A stretch of 64,000 nt of DNA from Mycolicibacterium neoaurum VKM Ac-1815D. Its GTDB lineage: Bacteria; Actinomycetota; Actinomycetes; Mycobacteriales; Mycobacteriaceae. The stretch spans positions 3,286,001 to 3,350,000 of the forward strand of contig NC_023036.2 of the NCBI RefSeq assembly GCF_000317305.3. Direction: 5' to 3'. This document shows positions 56,509 through 64,000 of this stretch, piece by piece (position 1 is the stretch's first letter; each line of letters begins with the position of its first letter). A program made the translations under genes and the position numbers. The notes beneath the pieces are model-generated. The model was not told the DNA's origin. It saw only the letters and a list, made by a program, of their open reading frames with translations, and made no database searches.

Positions 56509-56549
56509 TGGGGGCGACCCCCGAACGGACCCCGGTCGACCGAAGCCGG

Positions 56550-57629
56550 TCAGGCGAAGGCGCGGCGGTAGGCGGGCGGATGACGCAGTTCGGCGCCCAG
56601 TTGCCGCGCTGCCTGCCAGACCCAGCCCGGGTTGCGCAGTAGCTCCCTGGCCAGGAACACCGCATCGGCTTGCTCGCCGGCGATGATGCTCTCGGCCTGT
56701 TCGGCGTCGGCGATCAGGCCGACAGCGCTGGTGGGGATCTCGGTCTCCTTGCGGACGCGAGCGGCGAACGGCACCTGGTAGCCCGGGCCGACCGTGATCC
56801 GCGCATCGGGGACCGATCCCCCGCTGGACACGTCGATCAGGTCCACGCCGAGCGTCTTCATACGCGCTGCGAGCGTCACGGTCTCTGCGACCGTCCACCC
56901 CGGACGCGGGTCCTCGGTATCGCCGCCGAGCCAATCGGTCGCCGACACCCGGAAGAACAGCGGTAGCTCCGGCGGCCACACCGATCGCACGGCGCCGACG
57001 ACCTCCAGGGCAAAACGCATCCGGTTTTCCAGCGTGCCGCCGTACCCGTCGGTGCGGCGGTTGGATTGCGGAGAGAGGAACTGGTGGATCAGGTACCCGT
57101 GTGCACCGTGGATCTCCAGCACCTTGAAACCGGCTCGCGCGGCCCGGCCCGCGGCGTCGGCGAATGCCGTTGTGATGGAGCCGATCTCGTCGATACCGAG
57201 TTCAGCGGGAGTCGGCAGACGACCGAACGGCGCAGCGCTGGGCCCCACCGTGGGCCAGCGCTGTTCGTCGACTCCCCACGGACGCCCGGTGGAACCCTTA
57301 CGGCCGGCGTGCACGATCTGGATACCCGGCACGGACCCCTGCGCGGTGACGAATTCGGCGATGCGACGCAGACCGTCGGCCTGCCGCTCGTTCCACAGAC
57401 CGAGGTCGAACACGCTGCTGCGGCCCACCGGGTGCACGGCGGTCGCCTCCACCATGATCAGTGCCGCTCCGGCGACGGCACGCGAACCGAGATGTTGCAG
57501 ATGCCAGTCGGTGGGCGATCCCTCGTCGGGACCCGAAGGTACGGCGGCGAACTGCATCATCGGCGACATCCATGCCCGGTGGGCGAAGGTCACCGAGCGC
57601 AGGGTGAGCGGGCTGAACAACCGTGTCAT
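56550..57629 (-). CDS. NADH:flavin oxidoreductase / old yellow enzyme family
   Basis: A 359-residue FMN-dependent (beta/alpha)8 ene-reductase of the YqjM/xenobiotic reductase type. Features: LTLRSVTFAHRAWMSPMMQFAA at the start, IHGAHGYLIHQFLSPQSNRRTDGYGG near 175-200 (substrate His pair and FMN loop), and AEQADAVFLARELLRNPGW for phosphate binding. It reduces alpha,beta-unsaturated carbonyls or heterocycles with NAD(P)H. GGAGTAG before the ATG fixes the start. It starts five bases after the amidohydrolase stop and forms the left arm of the catabolic cluster. Confidence 0.9.
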   Translation of the reverse strand: MTRLFSPLTLRSVTFAHRAWMSPMMQFAAVPSGPDEGSPTDWHLQHLGSRAVAGAALIMVEATAVHPVGRSSVFDLGLWNERQADGLRRIAEFVTAQGSVPGIQIVHAGRKGSTGRPWGVDEQRWPTVGPSAAPFGRLPTPAELGIDEIGSITTAFADAAGRAARAGFKVLEIHGAHGYLIHQFLSPQSNRRTDGYGGTLENRMRFALEVVGAVRSVWPPELPLFFRVSATDWLGGDTEDPRPGWTVAETVTLAARMKTLGVDLIDVSSGGSVPDARITVGPGYQVPFAARVRKETEIPTSAVGLIADAEQAESIIAGEQADAVFLARELLRNPGWVWQAARQLGAELRHPPAYRRAFA

Positions 57630-57634
57630 GTCCG

Positions 57635-58618
57635 CTACTCCTGATCCAGGCCGAGGTATGCCATGGCGGCCCGGATGATGCTGTCGCGCCCCGGACCGTG
57701 GTCGACGGCAAAGCGGGCCGGATCGGCATCGGCCATGTCGAACGGATAATCGCTACCGCAGACCACCTTGTCGGTGCCTGCGAGCGTGCAGAGCAGCTCC
57801 AGCTGGGCCGCTCCGTGCGTGACGGTGTCGAAGAACAGCTCACCGAACACCTCCTGCGGTGCACGCGCCCCGGCGGCCCGGACATCGGCACGCGCCCGCC
57901 AGCCGTGGTTCCATCGGCCGAGAAGACCTGGGGCGCAACCGCCGCCGTGCACGAAACAGATCCGCAGGCCCGGCAGTTGGTCTTTGAGTCCGCTGAGGAT
58001 CAGCGCGGCCACCGCGGTGGCCGATTCGGTCGGGTTGCCGATGAGGTTGTTCAGGTAGTAGTTCGCCCACTGCGGCTGCGGCAGTTGCATCGGGTGCACC
58101 AACACCGACAGCCCGAGCCGAGCCGCCTCACGCAGCACGTGCCCGAGGGCGGGACCGTCCAGGGACTCGTTGCCCAACAGCGGTGGGACTGCCACGCCGG
58201 CAATGCCTTCGGAGCCGGCCAGCTGTGTCAGCTGCGTGGTGACGGCCGCACTGTCGGCCAGACTGACCAGTCCCAGTCCGAGCAGCGCGCCGTCGGCATC
58301 GGCGACGACCTCGGTCAGCGCACTGTTGAAGGCGCCCACGTAGTCGTCGGCGGCGGCGCCCGGTTGCAGCGGGAACGCGAAGGGCGGTGCCGACAACACC
58401 CGAACCCCGACCTCGCTGCGGCGCATATCGGCACGGATGGCGGCGATATCGCTCATCGCGTCGGCGGCGATCGACAGTGGGATCTCGCCGAGAAAGAGTT
58501 GACCGTCGCGATCGTGCATGCGTCCGTGTGGGCCGGCGCCGGGGAGGTCGAACAACTCCCGCGGCAACCAGTGCGCGTGCACATCGATCACGCCGGGCGC
58601 CAGATCTGCGCTGATCAT
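57635..58618 (-). CDS. Amidohydrolase-family protein (ACMSD/2-pyrone-carboxylate hydrolase-like)
   Basis: A 327-residue TIM-barrel metal enzyme. DVHAHWLP (about 12-19) gives the metal-binding HxH, HPMQLPQP near 177 and FVHGGGCAPG near 221 supply further His ligands, and CGSDYPFD near 288 the catalytic Asp. This set matches the amidohydrolase_2 group, whose members decarboxylate or hydrolyse aromatic or ring-cleavage acids such as aminocarboxymuconate semialdehyde. Substrate unknown. GAAAGGACG precedes the ATG. Likely transcribed with the old yellow enzyme. Confidence 0.85.
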   Translation of the reverse strand: MISADLAPGVIDVHAHWLPRELFDLPGAGPHGRMHDRDGQLFLGEIPLSIAADAMSDIAAIRADMRRSEVGVRVLSAPPFAFPLQPGAAADDYVGAFNSALTEVVADADGALLGLGLVSLADSAAVTTQLTQLAGSEGIAGVAVPPLLGNESLDGPALGHVLREAARLGLSVLVHPMQLPQPQWANYYLNNLIGNPTESATAVAALILSGLKDQLPGLRICFVHGGGCAPGLLGRWNHGWRARADVRAAGARAPQEVFGELFFDTVTHGAAQLELLCTLAGTDKVVCGSDYPFDMADADPARFAVDHGPGRDSIIRAAMAYLGLDQE

Positions 58619-58747
58619 CGATACGTCCTTTCTCGGGAGTGCTTACGAGTGTCAGCCCCACGAGGACCATGCTCAATGTCGACAGACACATAATTTCGCG
58701 CATCCAATGTGCCGGAGACCATGCGCACTCACGTGGCGGCCGGCGGC

Positions 58748-60550
58748 CTACCGACCGGTGGCCACGGCGTCGACGGTGAGTGCGGTGGCGAACTGCAGCA
58801 CCACCGCGGGGTCGGCCAGCGTCATCTGGCACAACGCCTCGGCGCGCTGCAACCGTTGGGTCAAGGTGTTGGGGTGGATGTGCAGAGCCGAGGCAGCACC
58901 CCTGCGGTCCTGGTTGTGCGCCAGATACGTGCGGATGGTGCTGACCAGTTCCGTGCCGTGGGCCAGGTCGTAGTCGCGCAACGGCCCGAGTGTGCGCGCG
59001 GCGAAGGCGGTCAGCAGAGCCGGATCATCGAGTTGCAGGAGGAGCCCGGCGACACCCAGATCCTCCAGGGTCACCACGGTATTGGTGCGCCGCGCGGCCA
59101 CCGCGATCGACAGCGCACCTTTGACGATGCGGTACGCCTCGGCGTAGGTCTGCCGCCCAGGAGTCACCCCGGCCACGGTCACCTCGACCCCGTCGGCCAG
59201 GCGGGTCAGCGCACCGTGGACGGCCGCAGCGACCGCCGCGGCGGACCCCTCACCGCCACCGGGCACCGGAACCCCCTGTGTCCACAGCACGACCACATCG
59301 TCACGGATATTCGCCGCCAGTGGCCGAAAGCGTTGTCCGGTAGCAAGATCGGAGATCAGCCCGAAGATGCGCTGGCGCAACATCTTGTCGGGCACCCCGG
59401 CCGAGCGGTCGATCCGCGCCACGATGACATCATGCGGTTGGCTCAGATCATGCCCGAGCAACTGCGCCCTGCGCAGCACGGTCTCGGGAAGGTCGGCCTG
59501 CTCGCTGAGCACCTCTGAGAGCAGTTCGCCACGCAGTCGCTGCTCCACCTCGGCCGCGGTGCGGGCGCGCAGCAGCTCCAACGACACCACCATCGACGCG
59601 TGCTCGACGGCACGCACCGTCATCGGATCGGGCTCGAGCTCGCCATCGGGAAACCAGATACGGGCCACCAACTCCCCGTCGAGTTCGGGCGAGGACACCA
59701 GGAATGATCCGTCGGCCGACCGCACCGGCCGGGAAGATCCGTCGTGGGTGGGCGCGCTCTGGATCCGCAGGTCGGAATCCGGCAGCGAGTCCGAATCCCC
59801 TGCGACGGCGAGGATCTCATGCAACGGATCCTCGATCAGCACCGGCCTGCCGATCAGATTTGACAGCGCATGGGCGACGCCGTCGAGCCCGCCGGAGCGC
59901 AGCGTCACCGCCAGCAGGCTGTTGTGGATCTCCTCCGAGCGCGCCAGGGCGTCGCGTTGTTCCCGCAGCTCGCGGTTGAGCGTGCGCAACTGGTCCAACC
60001 GGTCGGCCGAGGTCAGTGCGATCGCTGCATGGTTGGCCAGCAGGGTCATCCGCTCGGTCTCGGTCGACGTGAAGGTGTGCACCGGCATGTAGTAGCCGTT
60101 GAGCGTGCCCAGTGTGCGGCCACCCGCGATCAGCGGCACGCTGATCAGTGCCCGGTACCCCTGTTCCTGCGCCGCACCTCCCCACGGCGTGAACTCCGGA
60201 TCCGCGGTGATATCGCGGATGGTGACCGACTGCGCACTGTGGAACGCACGGGCCGAGGGGGCACCGCCGTCGAGGCGGATCGGCCGATCGCCGTTGACCT
60301 GATCCACATAATCCTCGGACAACCCGCTCCATCCGGCCACGATCAGCCTGGTGCGCTCGGAGTCCGGGATCAGCACGCCACAGAAGTCGAATCCCAGCAG
60401 TGCGCGCGCGGTCGTCGCGATCTGGCCGAGCAATTCGGCGAGGCCCGCGGCCGAGGTGGCGGCGGCGCTGAGTTCACGCATGGCACCGAGCCATGTCGAC
60501 ATCTCGGCACCCGGCCTGCCCTCGACAGTGTCCGTCTCGGTTGAACTCAC
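58748..60550 (-). CDS. PucR/CdaR-type regulator with GAF domain
   Basis: About 600 residues. An N-terminal GAF sensor (about 30-160; LLGFDFCGVLIPDSERTRLIVAGW to MTLLANHAAIAL), a coiled coil (about 165-190; LNRELREQRDALARSEE), a central variable domain and a C-terminal PucR helix-turn-helix (about 540-590; TYLAHNQDRRGAASALHIHPNTLTQRLQRAE). Such regulators activate catabolic operons on sensing small molecules. GTG at 60550 lies six bases after a CATGCT -10, a leaderless start; ATG 60502 is an alternative. Sits between and divergent from the ALDH-MFS-monooxygenase genes. Confidence 0.86.
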   Translation of the reverse strand: MSSTETDTVEGRPGAEMSTWLGAMRELSAAATSAAGLAELLGQIATTARALLGFDFCGVLIPDSERTRLIVAGWSGLSEDYVDQVNGDRPIRLDGGAPSARAFHSAQSVTIRDITADPEFTPWGGAAQEQGYRALISVPLIAGGRTLGTLNGYYMPVHTFTSTETERMTLLANHAAIALTSADRLDQLRTLNRELREQRDALARSEEIHNSLLAVTLRSGGLDGVAHALSNLIGRPVLIEDPLHEILAVAGDSDSLPDSDLRIQSAPTHDGSSRPVRSADGSFLVSSPELDGELVARIWFPDGELEPDPMTVRAVEHASMVVSLELLRARTAAEVEQRLRGELLSEVLSEQADLPETVLRRAQLLGHDLSQPHDVIVARIDRSAGVPDKMLRQRIFGLISDLATGQRFRPLAANIRDDVVVLWTQGVPVPGGGEGSAAAVAAAVHGALTRLADGVEVTVAGVTPGRQTYAEAYRIVKGALSIAVAARRTNTVVTLEDLGVAGLLLQLDDPALLTAFAARTLGPLRDYDLAHGTELVSTIRTYLAHNQDRRGAASALHIHPNTLTQRLQRAEALCQMTLADPAVVLQFATALTVDAVATGR

Positions 60551-60571
60551 CGGATCAGCATGACACGACCA

Positions 60572-60585
60572 TGTCCGCGCGAACA
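60572..60585. promoter_or_regulatory. Near-palindrome TGTCCGCGCGAACA in the divergent promoter
   Basis: TGTCCGC-GCGAACA is a 14-base inverted repeat with one mismatched pair, 22 bases upstream of the regulator start and 93 before the aldehyde dehydrogenase. It could be the PucR-family operator for both arms. Assignment is positional inference. Confidence 0.35.
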
Positions 60586-60677
60586 TAAAAACAGCGCTCT
60601 TATGGTCCGAACTACATTGTCCAACCCTCCCGACGTGACGACACTCATAGTCACGCCGAGGAGAAGGACACCCCCAC

Positions 60678-62168
60678 ATGACCAGCAGCACCGACGCCGC
60701 ACCCGTCACCGCGCCGCCATCGGCACTCGATGTCCGCGCGATCATCAATCCGGCCACCGCGAGCGTGATCACCACGGTCGCCGAGATGGGCGCCGCGGAT
60801 GTCGACACCGCCGTGGCCGCCGCCAAGGCCGCCTTCGCCGACGGCCCGTGGGCCGACATGCCGCGCAGCGAGCGCGCCCGATTGTTGCTGCGCATCGCCG
60901 ATGCCATCGAGGAGCAGACCGAACGGCTCTACACATTGGAAGCCGAGAACAACGGCAGACCCATCACCGAAACAAGGGCTCAGCTGTCCCGCGTGCCCGA
61001 GTGGTTTCGCTACAACGCGGGACTACTTGCCGCCCAGCGTCATTCGGTCCTGCCGGGCGATGGCCCGTACCTCACCTATCAGCAGCGGCTGCCGTTGGGC
61101 GTATGCGGCATCATCACCCCGTTCAACCATCCGCTGCTGATCCTGGCTCGCAGCCTGTCCGCGGCATTGGCCAACGGCAACACCGTGGTGGTCAAGCCTT
61201 CGGAGATGACACCGCTGACCACGCTGGCGCTGGCCGACATCATCGCCGGGACCGGGATACCGGAAGGGGTCGTCAACGTGGTGACCGGCGGACGCGAGGC
61301 CGGCATCCGGTTGACCGAGCATCCGGACGTCGCCAAGATCACGCTGACCGGCGGCACCGAGGCAGGCCGATCGGCCGCCGTGGCGACGGCAACCCGGTTC
61401 GCCCGGGTGACGGCCGAACTGGGCGGCAAGACCCCGGTCATCGTCTTCGACGATGTCGACCCGGTCGACGCCGCCGAGGGCGCGGCGTTCTCCGCCTTCG
61501 TGGCCGCCGGCCAGTCGTGTGTCGCCGGTTCGCGCTTTCTGGTGCACCGCAGCATCTACGACGCGTTCGTCGCTGCCCTGGTGCACCGTGCGCGGGCCAT
61601 CGTCGTCGGCGATCCCGCCGCCCCGGAGACCCAGATGGGCCCGCTCATCAGCGCCCGCCAACGCGATAATGTGCGTCGGCTGATCCAGACCGGTGTCGAC
61701 CAGGGTGCTCGCCTCGCGGCCGGCGGCGAGGCCCCCCGGCTGCCCGTGGAACTTCGCGACGGATTCTTCCTGTCCCCCACCGTCCTGGCCGACGCCACCA
61801 TGGCCATGACGGTGGCCCGCGAGGAGATCTTCGGCCCGGTGGCGGTGGTCATCCCCTTCGATACCGAGGCCGACGCCGTCGCGATGGCAAACGACAACGA
61901 GTTCGGACTCGGCGCCGGGGTGTGGACCCTCGACGTGGCCCGAGCGCATCGTGTCGCCGCGCGGATCACCGCGGGCATGGTGTGGATCAACGACCACCAC
62001 CGGCTGGAGCCATCGTTGCCGTGGGGTGGCGTGAAGGAATCCGGTACCGGAAAAGACGCGGGTACCGAATCCTTCGACGATTTCTCGTGGATCAAGACCA
62101 TCGTGGTGCGCACTGCCGCCGAACCCGTGGACTGGTATGGCAACTTCGGCCAGCGCCGCCTGAACTGA
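60678..62168 (+). CDS. Aldehyde dehydrogenase family protein
   Basis: A 496-residue NAD(P)-dependent aldehyde dehydrogenase. Catalytic Cys281 in AAGQSCVAGSRF and general-base Glu247 in TAELGGKTP are both present, so it should be active; GFGAG-like GLGAGVWT lies near 413. N-terminal ~20 residues are a disordered Thr/Ala/Pro tail. It oxidises an aldehyde to an acid, probably a pathway intermediate. GAGGAGAAGG upstream of ATG supports the start. First gene of the right arm. Confidence 0.93.
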   Translation: MTSSTDAAPVTAPPSALDVRAIINPATASVITTVAEMGAADVDTAVAAAKAAFADGPWADMPRSERARLLLRIADAIEEQTERLYTLEAENNGRPITETRAQLSRVPEWFRYNAGLLAAQRHSVLPGDGPYLTYQQRLPLGVCGIITPFNHPLLILARSLSAALANGNTVVVKPSEMTPLTTLALADIIAGTGIPEGVVNVVTGGREAGIRLTEHPDVAKITLTGGTEAGRSAAVATATRFARVTAELGGKTPVIVFDDVDPVDAAEGAAFSAFVAAGQSCVAGSRFLVHRSIYDAFVAALVHRARAIVVGDPAAPETQMGPLISARQRDNVRRLIQTGVDQGARLAAGGEAPRLPVELRDGFFLSPTVLADATMAMTVAREEIFGPVAVVIPFDTEADAVAMANDNEFGLGAGVWTLDVARAHRVAARITAGMVWINDHHRLEPSLPWGGVKESGTGKDAGTESFDDFSWIKTIVVRTAAEPVDWYGNFGQRRLN

Positions 62169-62198
62169 CCCCGGATCCGGACTCCTGAAAGGCTTTTC

Positions 62199-63566
62199 GT
62201 GAACCACAACACGACCCGTGGGCCGGCCGGTAGCGGCTGGCGACATGAGATCACCCGAGTGCAATGGCTTGTCCTTGCCGGCACCACCCTGGGCTGGGGC
62301 CTCGACGGCTTCGCAGGCAGCCTCTACGTGTTGGTCCTCGGACCCACCATGACCGAACTGCTACCCAACAGCGGCGTCGAGGTCTCCTCATCATCGATCG
62401 GGCTGTACGGCGGACTGACCGTGGCGCTGTTCCTGACGGGCTGGGCTGTCGGCGGCATCATGTTCGGGATGTTGGCCGACTACTTCGGCCGCACCAGGGT
62501 TCTCTCGGTGGGCATCCTGACCTACGCCGTGTTCAGCGCCCTGGCCGCCTTCGCCGACACCTGGTGGCAGCTGGGCCTGTTGCGATTCATCGCAGGCGTC
62601 GGATCCGGTGTCGAGGCGCCGGTGGGTGCCGCGCTGATCGCCGAGACCTGGCGCAATCGCTACCGTGCCCGCGCGGGCGGAGTCATGATGGCCGGCTACG
62701 CCGGCGGGTTCTTTGCCGCCGCTGCGGTGTACGCACTGCTGGGTGATCACGGCTGGCGGTTCATGATGCTGCTGGCCGGCCTGCCCGCGCTGCTGGTCTG
62801 GTTCATCCGACGCTATGTCCCCGAGCCTCCGGAGATCAACGCCGCGATGCACGTCCGCAAGCAGCGCAAGGCCGCGGGCACCCGGGAACAGTTCGTGCTG
62901 CGCCGCCTCATCTCACCGCCGCTGCGCAGGCCTATGCTGGTGTGCACCGCACTCGCCTCCGGCGCGCTGCTGGCCTTCTGGAGTGTGTCCACCTGGTATC
63001 CACAGATCATCCGGCAGATCAGCGCGAATGATGCTGTGCCGCAAGCGGTCACCGATCATCGGGTCGCCGTCACGGCAATGCTGTTCAACGCCGGCGGCAT
63101 CATCGGCTATGCCGCATGGGGCTTCATCGCCGATGCCATCGGGCGCCGCAGGACCTTCCTGATGAGCTTCACCGTCTCCGCCGCCTCGATCGCCTGGACC
63201 TTCCCCTTCGACCGCGGGTACACCGAGTTCCTGTTCGCCATGCCGCTGCTGGGGTTCGGATTGTTCGGCGCCTTGTCGGGCACCTTCATCTACGGGCCCG
63301 AGGTGTTCCCGCCCAGCGTGCGGGCCACCGCGCTTGCCGTGTCCAACAGCGTCGGTCGATTCGTCACCGCGCTGGGACCGCTGAGCGCCGGCGTGATCGC
63401 CACATCATGGTTCGGCGGCGACCTCGGGGTGGCCACCGCCACGGTGGCGGCGCTGGGACTGATCGCCGTCGTGGGCCTGGCGTTCGCCGCCGAGACCCGC
63501 GGCACCCCATTGCCCACCGACAGTTATTTCGAGCCCGTCACCCCCACCGAGAAGAGCCACTCATGA
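62199..63566 (+). CDS. MFS transporter (aromatic acid:H+ symporter-like)
   Basis: A 455-residue twelve-helix carrier. GMLADYFGRTRVLSVG is the motif between helices 2 and 3, TWRNRYRARAGGVMMAGY between 4 and 5, and AIGRRRTFL near 310 the matching motif of the second half. These features fit the sugar/aromatic-acid uptake branch of the MFS rather than drug efflux. GAAAGG precedes the GTG start. Stop overlaps the monooxygenase ATG by four bases (ATGA), implying co-translation. Presumed importer of the catabolised compound. Confidence 0.88.
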   Translation: MNHNTTRGPAGSGWRHEITRVQWLVLAGTTLGWGLDGFAGSLYVLVLGPTMTELLPNSGVEVSSSSIGLYGGLTVALFLTGWAVGGIMFGMLADYFGRTRVLSVGILTYAVFSALAAFADTWWQLGLLRFIAGVGSGVEAPVGAALIAETWRNRYRARAGGVMMAGYAGGFFAAAAVYALLGDHGWRFMMLLAGLPALLVWFIRRYVPEPPEINAAMHVRKQRKAAGTREQFVLRRLISPPLRRPMLVCTALASGALLAFWSVSTWYPQIIRQISANDAVPQAVTDHRVAVTAMLFNAGGIIGYAAWGFIADAIGRRRTFLMSFTVSAASIAWTFPFDRGYTEFLFAMPLLGFGLFGALSGTFIYGPEVFPPSVRATALAVSNSVGRFVTALGPLSAGVIATSWFGGDLGVATATVAALGLIAVVGLAFAAETRGTPLPTDSYFEPVTPTEKSHS

Positions 63567-64000
63567 GCGAGCACCCCCATTCGTCGGCGATCGTCATCGG
63601 CGGATCCATCGGCGGACTGACCACCGCCCTGCTCCTGCGCGACCTGGGCTTCACCGTCGATGTGTACGAGCGGACGCCCGGCCCGTTGGACGGCCGCGGC
63701 GGAGGTATCGTGCTGCAACCCGACACCGTGCGCTGGTTCGTCGAGCGCAGCAGCCAGCGGCTCGACGACCTTCACACCGCGACCTCGCACGTCCAATACC
63801 TCAACGCCGACGGCAGTATCGCCCACCGCGAGCCCGCGCGCTGGACGTACACCTCGTGGGGCACGTTCTACCGGGCCCTGTTGGCGGACTTCGGCACCGA
63901 GCACTACCACTATGGCGAGTACGCCTGCGGTTTCGACCAGGACGACACGCGAGCCACCGTGCGTTTCGTCAGCGGCCGTACCGAGAGTGCCGACCTGGTT
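63563..64000 (+). CDS. FAD-dependent aromatic-ring monooxygenase, N-terminal part (cut by window end)
   Basis: In-window part is 146 codons, open to the edge. AIVIGGSIGGLTTALLLRDLGFTVDVYER (about 9-37) is the FAD dinucleotide motif, GRGGGIVLQPDTVRWF follows, and LADFGTEHYHYGEYACGFDQD leads into the substrate domain. The closest family by eye is the 2,6-dihydroxypyridine 3-monooxygenase/PHBH group. It overlaps the MFS gene stop by four bases. Completes the right arm; it likely hydroxylates the ring of the imported substrate. Confidence 0.85.
   Translation, partial: MSEHPHSSAIVIGGSIGGLTTALLLRDLGFTVDVYERTPGPLDGRGGGIVLQPDTVRWFVERSSQRLDDLHTATSHVQYLNADGSIAHREPARWTYTSWGTFYRALLADFGTEHYHYGEYACGFDQDDTRATVRFVSGRTESADLV

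Overview
The window is high-GC actinobacterial chromosome and most likely comes from a rapidly growing Mycobacterium (Mycolicibacterium). From about 0.3 to 44.7 kb the gene order mirrors the Mycobacterium tuberculosis block running from Rv1856c down to Rv1814, as I remember that map: SDR, LLM oxidoreductase, ndh, ureDGFCBA, thioesterase, blaI, M56 peptidase, gnd1, guaB1, two CNNM proteins, glcB, a VWA protein, lipZ-like hydrolase, gcvB, MerR, BFN nuclease, MerR, garA, gcvH, DUF881/Sbp/DUF881, pgsA2, secA2, bacA-like ABC transporter, flavoprotein, TetR, secreted protease and sterol desaturase. No rRNA, tRNA, CRISPR array, insertion sequence or prophage gene was seen.

Layout. 0-4.3 kb: the start of apa (cut by the window edge) diverges from a respiratory/redox cluster ending in ndh. 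4.3-10.1 kb: a leftward urease operon, a thioesterase and an iron-regulated gene behind an IdeR box. 10.3-22.6 kb: rightward blaI-M56, gnd, guaB1, paired CNNM proteins and malate synthase. 22.6-35.8 kb: a long leftward core block. It holds gcvP behind a tandem glycine riboswitch, gcvH, the metabolic switch protein GarA, two MerR regulators, envelope proteins, a phospholipid synthase and SecA2. 36-44.7 kb: a BacA-like importer, then a TetR-VOC-flavoprotein operon with a near-perfect KstR (cholesterol regulon) palindrome, an F420-type nitroreductase, a secreted chymotrypsin-like protease, a LysM protein, an amine-oxidase-like flavoenzyme and the sterol desaturase.

44.7-56.5 kb is more variable: a type-B carboxylesterase, a paired SMR efflux pump, an MFS exporter, malQ, a membrane Ser/Thr kinase, a NUDIX hydrolase, an SGNH hydrolase and several small secreted or unknown mycobacterial proteins. 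56.5-64 kb looks like an accessory catabolic island. A PucR-type GAF regulator sits between a leftward pair (old yellow enzyme, amidohydrolase) and a rightward set (aldehyde dehydrogenase, MFS uptake carrier, FAD monooxygenase cut by the window end). Together they suggest uptake and oxidation of an aromatic or N-heterocyclic compound.

Regulatory signals read directly include a tandem glycine riboswitch, an IdeR box, a KstR-type box, twin TetR operators, 9-bp-spaced GTNACR repeats of the MtrA type at two secreted-protein genes, and many leaderless promoters (TANNNT six to eight bases before ATG/GTG). Names given by Rv number rest on remembered gene order and sequence resemblance, not on a database search.
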